A DNA stretch of 64,000 nucleotides from DASPKT01 sp035626475. GTDB taxonomy: Bacteria > Pseudomonadota > Alphaproteobacteria > Azospirillales > Azospirillaceae. The DNA lies in contig DASPNP010000021.1 of assembly GCA_035626475.1 (NCBI GenBank), forward strand, positions 1-64,000, in the 5' to 3' direction. The notes beneath the pieces were generated by a model that saw nothing but the letters and a program-made list of their open reading frames with translations, searched no databases and was not told the DNA's origin. Both the position numbers and the translations under genes were made by a program. Below are positions 43,829-52,961 of this stretch, piece after piece; positions within the stretch are counted from its first letter, which is position 1, and the number at the start of each line of letters is the position of its first letter.

Positions 43829-43905
43829 CGTTGCGGGGTGCCTCCTTAGACCATGGCGCGCCCCCCGCTGTCACGGGGCGCGCGCCACGGCTATGGGGAG
43901 TCGCC

Positions 43906-44877
43906 TCAGGGGAGGGCCGGCTCCTCCGCCAGCCCGGCCAGGCCGACGGGGGCGGGGAAGTTGCCGCCGCCGCGGTGGTCGTACGGGTCGATCTCGCCCA
44001 TCGCCACCAGCTGGCCCTTGCCGACGCTCCAATAGTAGGTGGGCAGCGTCTCGCGCGGGTAGGGCAGGAAGATGCCGCCCTGGTCCACCATGCGGATGTC
44101 GTTGATCCCGTCGCCGTCCATGTCGCCGGTGCCGATGAGGCTCCAGTTCTGCGGCAGGGTGAAGACCGTCTCGAAATGGTCGGCCATGGCGTCGGCGCCC
44201 GCCGGGCCGCGGACCCAGACGGTGAAGGTGCGGCTGGCGGTATCGAAGAACAGCAGGTCGTCGTGAGGCGTGGCGGCGTGGAAGTTGCCGGCCGAGGCCA
44301 GGATGATGTCGGGATTGCGCGTGACGCCGGTCAGGAACAGCGTCTCGCCGCCGCTGTCCAGCTTCACCTTCAGCTCGCCGCCGGCGGTGCGGAAGACGGC
44401 ATCGGCGCGGCCGTTGCCGTTCAGGTCGGCGAAGAGCTGCAGGTGTCCGCCGTCCCGCGCGCTGTCGAACACCGCGATGGTGGAGCCGCCGCGCAGGTCC
44501 TGGGCGTAGTAGGTGACGTGGGAGTTGCCCTGGGCGTCGTAGGCGTTGCGGTAGTACAGCACGTCCCGCGCGGCGGTGCCCAGCACGTTGGCCGTGCCGA
44601 ACAGGTGGACCTCCTCCGGCCCGCCGAGATCGGCCCTGGGGATGACGGGGACGACCGGGGTGAGGGTGACGGTGCCTGGCTTGGCGGCATAGTCGGCCAC
44701 CATGATGCCGCCCCAGGCGAACTCGTAGACCGCATCGGTGAAACCGTCACCGGTCACGTCGCCGACGGCGGTCTGGCGCACGATGCTCTGGTCGACGAAG
44801 TGCAGGTACTGGCGCGACCCGTCGGTGCGCTCGAGATAGGCGGCGTTGTTGTCGAGGATGTAGCGGGCGAAGGGCAT
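43906..44877 (-). CDS. FG-GAP/VCBS-type repeat protein, function unknown
   Basis: A 323-residue protein with at least three FG-GAP-like calcium-binding repeats: GDVTGDGFTDAVYE, ADLNGNGRADAVFR and GDMDGDGINDIRMV. These suggest an integrin-like beta propeller. There is no signal peptide, odd for this fold, so it may leave by type I secretion or be non-classically exported; no C-terminal GGxGxD repeats were seen. Its neighbours are the 2OG oxygenase and S46 peptidase on the same strand. Confidence 0.65.
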   Translation of the reverse strand: MPFARYILDNNAAYLERTDGSRQYLHFVDQSIVRQTAVGDVTGDGFTDAVYEFAWGGIMVADYAAKPGTVTLTPVVPVIPRADLGGPEEVHLFGTANVLGTAARDVLYYRNAYDAQGNSHVTYYAQDLRGGSTIAVFDSARDGGHLQLFADLNGNGRADAVFRTAGGELKVKLDSGGETLFLTGVTRNPDIILASAGNFHAATPHDDLLFFDTASRTFTVWVRGPAGADAMADHFETVFTLPQNWSLIGTGDMDGDGINDIRMVDQGGIFLPYPRETLPTYYWSVGKGQLVAMGEIDPYDHRGGGNFPAPVGLAGLAEEPALP

Positions 44878-45033
44878 GTCGGTCTCTCAGGTCTTGGGAT
44901 CGGGACCCGCGCCCGCCCCGCAACGGGCGCCGTTCCCATGTCCATAGCTGTGGCCCGCATTGGGGCGGCAAAAGGGCGGAACCACGGAAATTCGGCGTGC
45001 CCGGCCGAAAGGGACATGCCCCGACAACGACGA

Positions 45034-45061
45034 ACGCGGCCCCGGTCGCCCGGGGCCGCGT
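45034..45061 (-). terminator. Terminator hairpin of the S46 peptidase gene
   Basis: ACGCGGCCCCGG / CCGGGGCCGCGT, twelve perfect base pairs with a four-base loop, 33 bases after the stop on the minus strand. The following TCGTCGTTGT is only weakly T-rich. Confidence 0.7.
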
Positions 45062-45094
45062 CCTCGATCGAGCCTTGGGAAGGGCGTCCGGGCC

Positions 45095-47179
45095 TTACCG
45101 GATGCCCATCTCCTTCAGCAGCGCGTCGGCGCCGTAGACGCTGCGCATCGCCTCGGCCATGCCGCGGCTGTCGACGAACACCGTGCGGTTGCGGGCGCCG
45201 TCATAGCCGTACTCGCCGGCCAGGCTGTGGATGTTGCCGTCGAACACCAGCCCGACGATCTGCGCGTCCTTGTTCAGCAGCGGCGAGCCGGAGTTGCCGC
45301 CGATGATGTCGTTGGTGCTGACGCCGTTGAAGGGCGTGTCCATCTTCACCTTGCCCTGGGCCTTGATCCAGGACGGGGGCAGGGTGAAGGGGTCCTCGCC
45401 GGTGGCGCGCTCATAGAGGCCGGCATAATTGGTGAAGGGCTTCACCTCGCGGCCGTCGGCCTCCGTCCAGCCCTTGATGGCGCCGTAGGAGAGGCGCAGC
45501 GAGAAGGTGGCGTCCGGATAGACCTTGTCGCCATAGACCTGGAAGCGGGCCTGGGCGAGACGGGCCTGGGCGGCCTCGATGGGCGCGTCCACCTGCTCCT
45601 CGACGCGCTTGCGCACGGCGCGGGCCTCGGCGTCGACCAGCTTCATCAGCTTGATCATCGGGTCGGTGGAGGCGTCCACCGCCGCCTTGCCGCCCTCGAA
45701 CAGGCGCATGCGCTCGGCCGGGTCGCCCAGCTTGGTGCCGGAGACCAGCTCCTGCGCCAGCTGCAGCGGGCTCTTCTTGCCGAAGATCTGCTTCACCAGC
45801 GCGTCGTCCATGCCGAGCTCGGCCCGCACCTTCTCCAGCGAGAAGGAGAGGGTGGCGACCTCCAGCAGCGTCTCCACCGGCGCCGGGTTGGACAGCTGCT
45901 GCTTCAGCACCGGGATGCGGGCCTCGCTGTACTCGCGCAGGCGCTCGGCGTTGGGCTTGGCCTGCTCGTCGGCCGCGCGCACCAGGCGGCGGGCATGGCG
46001 GGCCAGCGTGCTGTCGAAGCCGCGGCCGCTCTCCAGCAGGAACTGGCGCAGCAGCAGGGCCTTGTTCAGCTCCACCGCCCGGTCGATCTCGGCATAGGCG
46101 TCGCCGACCGACTGCTGCAGCTCGGGCTTGGCGGCGATGGCCTGGCGCAGGGCCTGCTCCTCGGCGACCTTCTTGCCGAAGAACTCACGGTCGGACAGGG
46201 CCTGCTGTCGGCCGCGCCAGACCTTGATGCCGTTCTCGAGGCTGTTCAGCTCCTCGAGAGCCTGGCGCTCCTCCTCCTTGCCGCGGCGGCTGAACTCGAT
46301 CAGCCGGCCGCGCTTCTCCTGCGCCCACTGCAGGTAGGTCGGGGCGAAGAAGTCGCGGAAGTAAACGAGTTCCGCCGTGGTGCGCAGGCGGCTGGTGCCG
46401 CCGGGGTGGCCGGTCACGAAGACCGGCTCGCCGTCCTTGGCGCCGGCCTTGGACCAGGCGAAATGCTCGGGCGTGGAGAGCGGCTTGCCGTCGGCGCCGT
46501 AGACGCGCAGCAGGCCCATGTCCAGCGTGTAGCGCGGGAAGTTGAAGTTATCGGGGTCGCCGCCGAAGGCGCCGATGTCCCATTCCGGCACGAAGGCCAG
46601 GCGTACGTCCTGGAAGCGCTTGTACTTGTAGATGCTGTAGCGGCCGCCCTGATACAGGGTGACGGCGTCGCAGCGCGTGCCGGCCTCGGTGCCGGTGCAG
46701 GCCTTCTCCAGCTCCGACAGCTTGGCGCGGCGGGCGTCGTTGAAGGCGGCGCCGGTCTTGCCGGCCACGGCCTGCTGCACCTCGGCGGTAACGTCGCGGA
46801 TCTCGACCAGCTGGTTGATCTCGATGCCCGCGCACTTGCGCTCGTCCGCCGTGGACGCGGCCATGAAGCCGTTCGCCATCAGGTCGTTCTCGGGCGTGGA
46901 GAGCTGCTGCACGCAGGAGCGGATGCAGTGGTGGTTGGTCATCACCAGCCCCTGGGGCGAGATGAAGCTGCCCGAGCAGCCGCCGGCCAGCCGCACCGAG
47001 CCCAGGCGCACCTTGTCGAGCCAGGCCTGCGTGACCTTCACGCCGTAGGCCTTCTCGATCTGCGCGGTCGGTGGGTTGTCCAGCGTCCACATGCCCTCGT
47101 CGGCCAGCGCGGCGCCCGACCACAGCGCCACCGCGGCGGCGCCCGCCAGCACGGCGCGAATCATCTTCCCTGACTTCAT
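45095..47179 (-). CDS. S46-family dipeptidyl-peptidase (DPP7/DPP11-like)
   Basis: A 694-residue secreted peptidase: signal peptide (to about residue 26, GAALADEG), then the mature start DEGMWTLDN typical of S46. The chymotrypsin-like triad is His in MTNHHC, Asp in GGDPDNFNFPRY and Ser in GGNSGSPLL, with a large helical insert. In FDGN near the C-terminus Gly stands where DPP11 has Arg, which points to hydrophobic (DPP7-like) rather than acidic P1 preference. It removes dipeptides in the periplasm. Start 47179 is chosen from the signal peptide; an ATG five codons later (MIRAVLAG) is possible. Confidence 0.93.
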   Translation of the reverse strand: MKSGKMIRAVLAGAAAVALWSGAALADEGMWTLDNPPTAQIEKAYGVKVTQAWLDKVRLGSVRLAGGCSGSFISPQGLVMTNHHCIRSCVQQLSTPENDLMANGFMAASTADERKCAGIEINQLVEIRDVTAEVQQAVAGKTGAAFNDARRAKLSELEKACTGTEAGTRCDAVTLYQGGRYSIYKYKRFQDVRLAFVPEWDIGAFGGDPDNFNFPRYTLDMGLLRVYGADGKPLSTPEHFAWSKAGAKDGEPVFVTGHPGGTSRLRTTAELVYFRDFFAPTYLQWAQEKRGRLIEFSRRGKEEERQALEELNSLENGIKVWRGRQQALSDREFFGKKVAEEQALRQAIAAKPELQQSVGDAYAEIDRAVELNKALLLRQFLLESGRGFDSTLARHARRLVRAADEQAKPNAERLREYSEARIPVLKQQLSNPAPVETLLEVATLSFSLEKVRAELGMDDALVKQIFGKKSPLQLAQELVSGTKLGDPAERMRLFEGGKAAVDASTDPMIKLMKLVDAEARAVRKRVEEQVDAPIEAAQARLAQARFQVYGDKVYPDATFSLRLSYGAIKGWTEADGREVKPFTNYAGLYERATGEDPFTLPPSWIKAQGKVKMDTPFNGVSTNDIIGGNSGSPLLNKDAQIVGLVFDGNIHSLAGEYGYDGARNRTVFVDSRGMAEAMRSVYGADALLKEMGIR

Positions 47180-47391
47180 GCCCGTTCCACTCCCCGTTTC
47201 TTCTGCCGGACCGCGCGGGTCCGGGATGGCACAGGGATAGAGCGGCCGGGTGGATTCCACAAGAGGGCGGGGAATGGCTCCCCCGGCCTATTCCTGGCGG
47301 GTGGACAGGCGGCGCCCGCGCCCTTAATCCTTCGTGCCAAGAACGACGGACCGGGCATCACGCCCGCTCCAGCCTTAGGGAGTCCGAGACC

Positions 47392-48222
47392 ATGTCCATC
47401 CGCCATCTGGCGGCGCTCGCCGTCGGCGCCGCGCTCGCCTTCTCCGCCCCGGCCCACGCCATGGACGAGGGCACGGCCGCCGCCCTCGACAAGGTGCTGG
47501 CCGGCGACCACCGCTCCGAGGCCAACAAGGCCCGCGACCAGTGGCGCCGCCCGAAGGAGACGCTCTCCTTCTTCGGCCTCACCCAGGGCCAGACGGTGGT
47601 GGAGCTGTCGCCGGGCGCCGGCTGGTACACCGAGGTGCTGGCGCCGCTGATGCGGGACAAGGGCACCTACATCGCCGCCGGACCCGACAAGGACAGCGAG
47701 CGCGGCGCCAAGGCCGTCGCCCGCTTCAAGGAGCGGCTCGCCACCCGGCCGGACCTCTACGACAAGGTCGTGCTGACGGAGTTCGGACCCAACGACCTCG
47801 AGGTCGCGCCCAAGGGCACGGCCGACCTGGTGCTGACCTTCCGCAACGTCCACAACTGGATGGCGGCCGACTGGGCGCCGCAGGCCTTCAAGGCGATGTA
47901 CGACGCGCTGAAGCCGGGCGGCACGCTGGGCGTGGTGGAGCACCGCGCCGGCACCGACCAGCCGCAGGACCCCAAGGCCAAGTCCGGCTATGTCCGCCAG
48001 GACTATGTGATCAAGCTGGCGCAGGATGCCGGCTTCAAGCTGGTGGCGACGTCCGAGATCAACGCCAACCCGCGCGACACCAAGGACCATCCCGAGGGCG
48101 TCTGGACCCTGCCGCCGAGCTTCGCGCTGAAGGACAAGGACCGGGAGAAGTACGCGGCCATCGGCGAGAGCGACCGCATGACCCTGCGCTTCGTGAAGCC
48201 TACCGCACCTGCGAAGAAGTAA
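47392..48222 (+). CDS. Exported SAM-methyltransferase-like protein (COG4798-like)
   Basis: A 276-residue protein that combines a clear signal peptide (residues 1-23, ending APAHA) with a class I SAM-methyltransferase fold: VVELSPGAGWYTEVLAPLM as motif I, LVLTFRNVHNWM as the acidic/NxH region and ALKPGGTLGVVEHRAG. Periplasmic location is puzzling because SAM is cytoplasmic. Relatives are predicted methyltransferases of unknown substrate. Divergent from the S46 peptidase gene. Confidence 0.8.
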   Translation: MSIRHLAALAVGAALAFSAPAHAMDEGTAAALDKVLAGDHRSEANKARDQWRRPKETLSFFGLTQGQTVVELSPGAGWYTEVLAPLMRDKGTYIAAGPDKDSERGAKAVARFKERLATRPDLYDKVVLTEFGPNDLEVAPKGTADLVLTFRNVHNWMAADWAPQAFKAMYDALKPGGTLGVVEHRAGTDQPQDPKAKSGYVRQDYVIKLAQDAGFKLVATSEINANPRDTKDHPEGVWTLPPSFALKDKDREKYAAIGESDRMTLRFVKPTAPAKK

Positions 48223-48283
48223 GGGAACGTGTCGGGGCTTCTCCGGTTGGCATGGCATCCCCCAGGCCAGCCGGAGAAGCCCG

Positions 48284-49426
48284 ATGACCACCGTCCCGAC
48301 CCGCGACCGCCACGACCGCCCCCGGCGCCCCGGCGTCTATGACCGGGTGCGGGAGCCGTCCTGGCAGCGGGCGGCGGAATGGTCGCCCCGCGAGCGGGTT
48401 CCGGAAGGTTCCGGCTTGCGTGCCGAGGGTCGCCCATGGGGCCGCTCCTGGGGCCGCCTCGGGCTGCTGGGGCTGGCCGCCCTGCTAGCGGGGACGGCGG
48501 TGCTGAACCAGCGCCGCGCCCGCGCCGCCGAGCGCCGCCACCCGCCGCTGGGCCGCATGGTCGAGGTGGCCGGCACGAAGCTGCACGTGCTGGAGCGCGG
48601 CAACCGGCTGGCGCCGCCGGTGCTGCTGCTGCACGGCAACGGCTCCATGGTGGAGGATTGGCTGACCAGCGGCGTGGTTGAGCGCCTCTCCCACGACCAC
48701 CGCGTCATCATGCTGGACCGGCCGGGCTTCGGCCACAGCCCGCGCCCGCGCGGCACGCTCTGGACCGCCCGCGCCCAGGCGGCGGTCATCCAGGCGCTGC
48801 TGGCGCATCTGGGCGTGCGGCGGCCGGTGGTGGTCGGGCACAGCTGGGGCACGCTGGTGGCGCTGTCGCTCGCGCTGGACCATGATCTGGAGATGGCGGG
48901 GCTGGTGCTGGTCTCCGGCTATTACATCCCCGAGGCGCGGGCCGACGTGCCGGTGGCCTCGGTCCCGGCGGTGCCCGGGTTGGGCGACGCGCTGCGCCTG
49001 ACCATCCTGCCGCCGGTGAACCGGGCGCTGACCCCGCCGGTGCTGCGCAAGATCTTCAAGCCCATGCCGGTGCCGCGCGACTTCCTGGCGGGCTTTCCGC
49101 TGGAGCTCTGCGTCCGACCCTCGCAGATCCGCGCCATGGCCGAGGACACGGCCTTCATGACCACCGACGCCGCCCGCCTGTCGCGCCGCTATGGCGAGCT
49201 CCGCGTGCCGGTCACGATCCTGGCGGGGGAGGGGGACGAGCTCATCACCCCCGCCCGTCACGCCGAGCCGATGGCCCGAGCCGTCGGCGCCCGGCTGCGC
49301 CTGCTGCCCGGCCTCGGCCACATGGCCCACCATGGCGATCCCGACGCGGTGGCCGACGCCGTGCGCGAGGTGGCGCTGGCCCGGGCGGTGGGGCAGGCAG
49401 CGGCGCCGGCCCTGGCGGCCGACTGA
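48284..49426 (+). CDS. Membrane-anchored alpha/beta hydrolase
   Basis: A 380-residue protein with a hydrophilic N-terminal stretch, one membrane helix (LGLLGLAALLAGTAVL, about residues 48-65) and an alpha/beta-hydrolase domain: VLLLHGNGSM, the nucleophile in VVVGHSWGTLVAL, Asp in AGEGDELITP and His in PGLGHMAHHGDP. The substrate is unknown. It follows the exported methyltransferase after 61 bases, possibly in one transcript. Confidence 0.85.
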   Translation: MTTVPTRDRHDRPRRPGVYDRVREPSWQRAAEWSPRERVPEGSGLRAEGRPWGRSWGRLGLLGLAALLAGTAVLNQRRARAAERRHPPLGRMVEVAGTKLHVLERGNRLAPPVLLLHGNGSMVEDWLTSGVVERLSHDHRVIMLDRPGFGHSPRPRGTLWTARAQAAVIQALLAHLGVRRPVVVGHSWGTLVALSLALDHDLEMAGLVLVSGYYIPEARADVPVASVPAVPGLGDALRLTILPPVNRALTPPVLRKIFKPMPVPRDFLAGFPLELCVRPSQIRAMAEDTAFMTTDAARLSRRYGELRVPVTILAGEGDELITPARHAEPMARAVGARLRLLPGLGHMAHHGDPDAVADAVREVALARAVGQAAAPALAAD

Positions 49427-49648
49427 CCATCGCGCCCGGGGCAGTCCGTTCCCCGGGGGAGCGCGGCATGCGCCCGGCGCGGGCGGGGAGCGCCGGCGCA
49501 AGCGCTCCCCCGTCCCGCAAGGCAGATGCGGCTTGCATTCCGCTGTGCTGGACTGTTGTCCTGTACCGGCCGATCACCGGCACCGCTTTACCGGGCGGCC
49601 GCGCGGATTAGTTTCCCTGTGGTCGCCCGCTGCCAAGGACCATTGCCC

Positions 49649-50065
49649 GTGACCCCGGTACCCGCCACGACGCCGGCCCAGCCGCCCGCCTCCCGCGCCT
49701 CCGGGCACGCGCCGCACGTGCTGGTCGTCGACGACGATTTCCTCAGCGGCCTGGCGATGAAGAACTATCTGGGCCGCATCGGCTTCCGCACCAGCTTCGC
49801 CACCGACGGGCGCCAGGCCATCGACCTCGCCGGCCGCGACCCGATCGACGCGCTGGTGACCGACTTCCGCATGCCCAACCTGAACGGCGCCGAGCTGGTC
49901 CGCCATCTCCGCGCCGACACGCCCGACCTCGCCGTCGTCGTCCTGACCGGCTACGCCCCCGACGCCGAGGACGCGCTCGGCACCGGCGCCGAGCGGCTGG
50001 TGATCATGGACAAGCCGGTCGACCCGACGGCCGTGGAGAAGGCGGTGCGGGGGCTGCTGGGCTGA
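49649..50065 (+). CDS. Single-domain response regulator
   Basis: A receiver domain of about 120 residues: VLVVDDDFLSGLAMKNYL, phospho-acceptor Asp in DALVTDFRMPNLNG, Thr in VVLTGYAP and the conserved Lys in IMDKPVDP. No output domain. The start is uncertain: GTG 49649 is preferred because the longer frame is Arg/Cys-rich leader; AAGGA lies 11 bases before it. No kinase gene is adjacent, so its partner is elsewhere. Confidence 0.8.
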   Translation: MTPVPATTPAQPPASRASGHAPHVLVVDDDFLSGLAMKNYLGRIGFRTSFATDGRQAIDLAGRDPIDALVTDFRMPNLNGAELVRHLRADTPDLAVVVLTGYAPDAEDALGTGAERLVIMDKPVDPTAVEKAVRGLLG

Positions 50066-50110
50066 GCGGGGACCCGCCGGCGAAGGGAGCCGGCCAGGAT
50101 TAGGCCCGCC

Positions 50111-50455
50111 TTAGGCCTTCTTCACGAATTCCGACTTCAGGTTCATGGCGCCGAGCCCGTCGATTTTGCAGGCGATGTCGTGCCCGTCGGCGCCGTCCAC
50201 CAGCCGGATGCCCCGCACCTTGGTCCCGCCCTTGACCACCAGCGACGAGCCCTTGACCTTCAGGTCCTTGACCACGGTCACGCTGTCCCCGTCCGCCAGC
50301 ACATTCCCCACCGCATCCCGCACCACCCGCGCGGCCGGAGCGTCCTCGGCCACGGCGCCGGGCACGAACTCATGCCCACACTCCGGGCAGAGCCAGAGAC
50401 TGCCGTCCTGGTAGGCGTGGGGGGAGGCGCACTGGGGGCAGGGTGGGGTGGCCAT
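50111..50455 (-). CDS. yjdM: YjdM/PhnA zinc-ribbon protein
   Basis: A 114-residue protein with an N-terminal zinc ribbon (CPQCASPHAYQDGSLWLCPEC) and the PhnA/YjdM domain (GDSVTVVKDLKVKGSS, GTKVRGIRLVDGADGHDIACKIDG). Despite the old phosphonate name, its role in phosphonate use is not established. Its upstream side borders the AT-rich island. Confidence 0.92.
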   Translation of the reverse strand: MATPPCPQCASPHAYQDGSLWLCPECGHEFVPGAVAEDAPAARVVRDAVGNVLADGDSVTVVKDLKVKGSSLVVKGGTKVRGIRLVDGADGHDIACKIDGLGAMNLKSEFVKKA

Positions 50456-50526
50456 TCAATGCTCCATCGACCGGAAACTCGGAGGTGCGCACCTCCTTAC
50501 AGTATGTTGCAGTGACCTATTGATGC

Positions 50527-52773
50527 TCAGTATCTGCCAACAATGTCTAGCACCCGTTCACATTGAGCCCTAAGCTCGATTGGGTCGGGAGGCGGAGCGC
50601 CACCGTGCCCATAGACACGCGCAAACTCGTTAAGGGCTGATATGTCGCTAATGGACGCCCAAAGAGGATCATTGCTACCAGTGTTTTGAATTCCTTCGAT
50701 CATCTGCTGCATCATGTCGCGAGTTTCGAAGCGTCCAGGAAATCTATTTTTTATGTAGTCTTCAATGAAAGGTTTTATGTCTTTAGCTAGCGACTCCTCT
50801 GTAAAATTCTGCAGGCACATTCCATGTTGTGCGTAATACCTTATTCTGTCGTACTGTTTCACGAAAAGTGACTTTATCTCATCCTCGGATTTCCAAGAGG
50901 CTATCTTGCTCTCTGTCGGTGAGTCCAAACAGATTTGGAATTCACTGCACGAGCCTCGGTCTGCGTTACTTTCGATCAGATTGAGGAATCGAGGGTCATG
51001 AGAAAGAACGATAACCTGGGCTGCATCTCTGGAAAGCTGCCTAATCTGGCGAGCTGTTTCCCATTGCCTGTTCATGTCTTGGCTATTAAAGGGGTCGTCA
51101 AAGACAATTATTGCTTCGGCAATGTTCTGTTCGGCTCTTACCTGTGTAATAAAGAAAGCTAATGCTAGGCTGAACTTATCCCCGGCACTAAGTAGTGTTT
51201 TGAAGGAGGGGCGTTCGGTGTTTGCTTCTCCAGCAGGGACAGACTGTCCGCCAATCGAGATACTGAACTCAGTGTTTGGTTCACCGCCAACAAAATTCGA
51301 TTTTGTGCCACAAACGCGGAAATTAGCCCCAAAATTACGAAGGAGAGCGTTGATGGAATCCTCTTTCTCGGTCGTGCATTGGATGGAGTGGCTTTTGAGG
51401 CGCTCCTGGAGAACCTTTTTTTCTTTCTCCAGAGACAGCTTTATCGCTGCGTCGCGCAGAAACTTCTCGCAGACATCTTTCATCGCTCCAGTGTCCCTGT
51501 CCTTGAGGGCCTGAAGTTTACTTGCTGCTTGGTTTGCAGTCACTAGAGCTGAGGGATTTGCTTCGAGTTTTGCTTTTTCGATAAGGTGCCCAAGATCATT
51601 GATTGCTTTGTTGTACGCCTCGATTGAGTTGTAGCAACCGCGTAGCGTAACAAAAGTCTCATCTAAGTTGATGTTGTGCAGTGGCTTCTGAGCCTTCTGA
51701 GAAAGTGCCTCTGCAAGCTTCTTAAATCCCGATGCTAATGCCTGTTTAACTTCATCAGCTATGGTAGGAACAGCTTCAACTTTACAGACGTTCTGCCAGA
51801 AATTTATGAGTTCACCGTTGACTGAAAGCGCCAGCATGAGCGCTGCGCAATCTGACGCAGCTATGTTGTCAACAATATTTTTGCATGCCTCAACGTCACT
51901 GATTAATGTGGCGTACTCGGCACCGAAGAACTTTTTGAATATCTGAACAATCTCAACGCTGCTTGTGTCTTGCGCGCAGAATGGACAGTGATTATCTGGC
52001 ATTCTGTCGACGCCATATTTAATCCACCGCTGACCACTGGGTTGTAGAGCATGCTCCGTAATGTGCCTCTCAACCTTGATGTTTGCATCCTCAGCAAGGT
52101 CATCAAGAGTCTTGGCGAGAACGCTCTGAACCATATCAAGGGCGGGCACCTCTAGGGACTTTGGCGCAGCCTTTGACTTGACTTCGGCAGATCGTTGGTA
52201 GAGCTGGGCGCGCCTCTTGGCGTCGGCAATCTGCTCATCAATGTTCTCAGGTACCGCTGTCTTGCAGAACACGCCTACGTCAGCGACTGAGGGATAGGCT
52301 GCCCTTATGGATTTTTCTGCGTTGGTGATGAGCATGCTCTGGTCGCGGATCTTCTGATCTAGTTCGGCGATCTCTTTTGTAATAGAGATGCCGGCAGCAC
52401 CCAGAATTACGGGCAAAAGTTTCCTTTTATTGGACCGGGTGACAGAGCCACCGACGTGCACATTGTTCTCAACATAATCTTGGTCGAACACAAATATTGA
52501 CTGTACTTGCTTGTTCCACTTGCGAGCATCATAAGAGAGCGAGCCGAGTGCTGCATGATTGATAACTACCTGACTGGTCGCCGATCCAAGCTTCCGTCTG
52601 GCTTCTATCAGTGTTGGGTTGTTTGTGGATAGGGAGTTTAGGATTGAGCATATGGTGCTCTTGCCGAAAGCATTCCTAGCGAAGATCAGCGTTAATTTGG
52701 AAAACTGAGGGGCCTTATGCTTGAGTGTCGAAAAGCGCCCAACATCCTTAACTAGATCAACTTTCTGCAGCAT
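50527..52773 (-). CDS. AAA_13-type ATPase with zinc-hook CxxC, RloC/PrrC-like, on an AT-rich island
   Basis: A 748-residue SMC/Rad50-like ATPase. Walker A is ARNAFGKST (residues 32-40), a CPFC zinc-hook-like motif is at 263-266 between coiled coils (about 130-255 and 345-475), the ABC signature LSAGDKFS is at 528-535, Walker B IIVFDDPFNSQD at 555-566 and the H-loop LSHDPRF has His592. The C-terminal 130 residues contain K-x3-E (667, 671) and LNEFARVYGHG (His723), reminiscent of the PrrC/RloC anticodon-nuclease region. Base composition is strikingly AT-rich (26 G/C of 60 at 51541-51600). Start 52773 gives the family-type beginning MLQKVDLVKDVGRF. Likely acquired, likely defence. Confidence 0.82.
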   Translation of the reverse strand: MLQKVDLVKDVGRFSTLKHKAPQFSKLTLIFARNAFGKSTICSILNSLSTNNPTLIEARRKLGSATSQVVINHAALGSLSYDARKWNKQVQSIFVFDQDYVENNVHVGGSVTRSNKRKLLPVILGAAGISITKEIAELDQKIRDQSMLITNAEKSIRAAYPSVADVGVFCKTAVPENIDEQIADAKRRAQLYQRSAEVKSKAAPKSLEVPALDMVQSVLAKTLDDLAEDANIKVERHITEHALQPSGQRWIKYGVDRMPDNHCPFCAQDTSSVEIVQIFKKFFGAEYATLISDVEACKNIVDNIAASDCAALMLALSVNGELINFWQNVCKVEAVPTIADEVKQALASGFKKLAEALSQKAQKPLHNINLDETFVTLRGCYNSIEAYNKAINDLGHLIEKAKLEANPSALVTANQAASKLQALKDRDTGAMKDVCEKFLRDAAIKLSLEKEKKVLQERLKSHSIQCTTEKEDSINALLRNFGANFRVCGTKSNFVGGEPNTEFSISIGGQSVPAGEANTERPSFKTLLSAGDKFSLALAFFITQVRAEQNIAEAIIVFDDPFNSQDMNRQWETARQIRQLSRDAAQVIVLSHDPRFLNLIESNADRGSCSEFQICLDSPTESKIASWKSEDEIKSLFVKQYDRIRYYAQHGMCLQNFTEESLAKDIKPFIEDYIKNRFPGRFETRDMMQQMIEGIQNTGSNDPLWASISDISALNEFARVYGHGGAPPPDPIELRAQCERVLDIVGRY

Positions 52774-52898
52774 TGGTTTTTGCCTTCGCCCGCTTGGAAC
52801 TCTTTTGAGAGATGCTAGGAGTGCAGCTATGAGCGTAGCAGCTGGCGGGTCCCTTGCATAGTGAATGCTGGTGAGATTTCCCCAGATAAATGCACGAA

Positions 52899-52924
52899 CG
52901 GCCCCGGGGTCACCCCCGGGGCCG
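52899..52924 (-). terminator. Terminator of nrdJ
   Basis: CGGCCCCGGGG / CCCCGGGGCCG, eleven perfect base pairs with a four-base loop, 38 bases beyond the nrdJ stop on the minus strand and before the AT-rich island begins. The tail on the minus strand is TTCGTGCATTTAT. Confidence 0.8.
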
Positions 52925-52961
52925 CTCTCATGCACACCTTAGCTATAGCTCAGCTCCCGCC

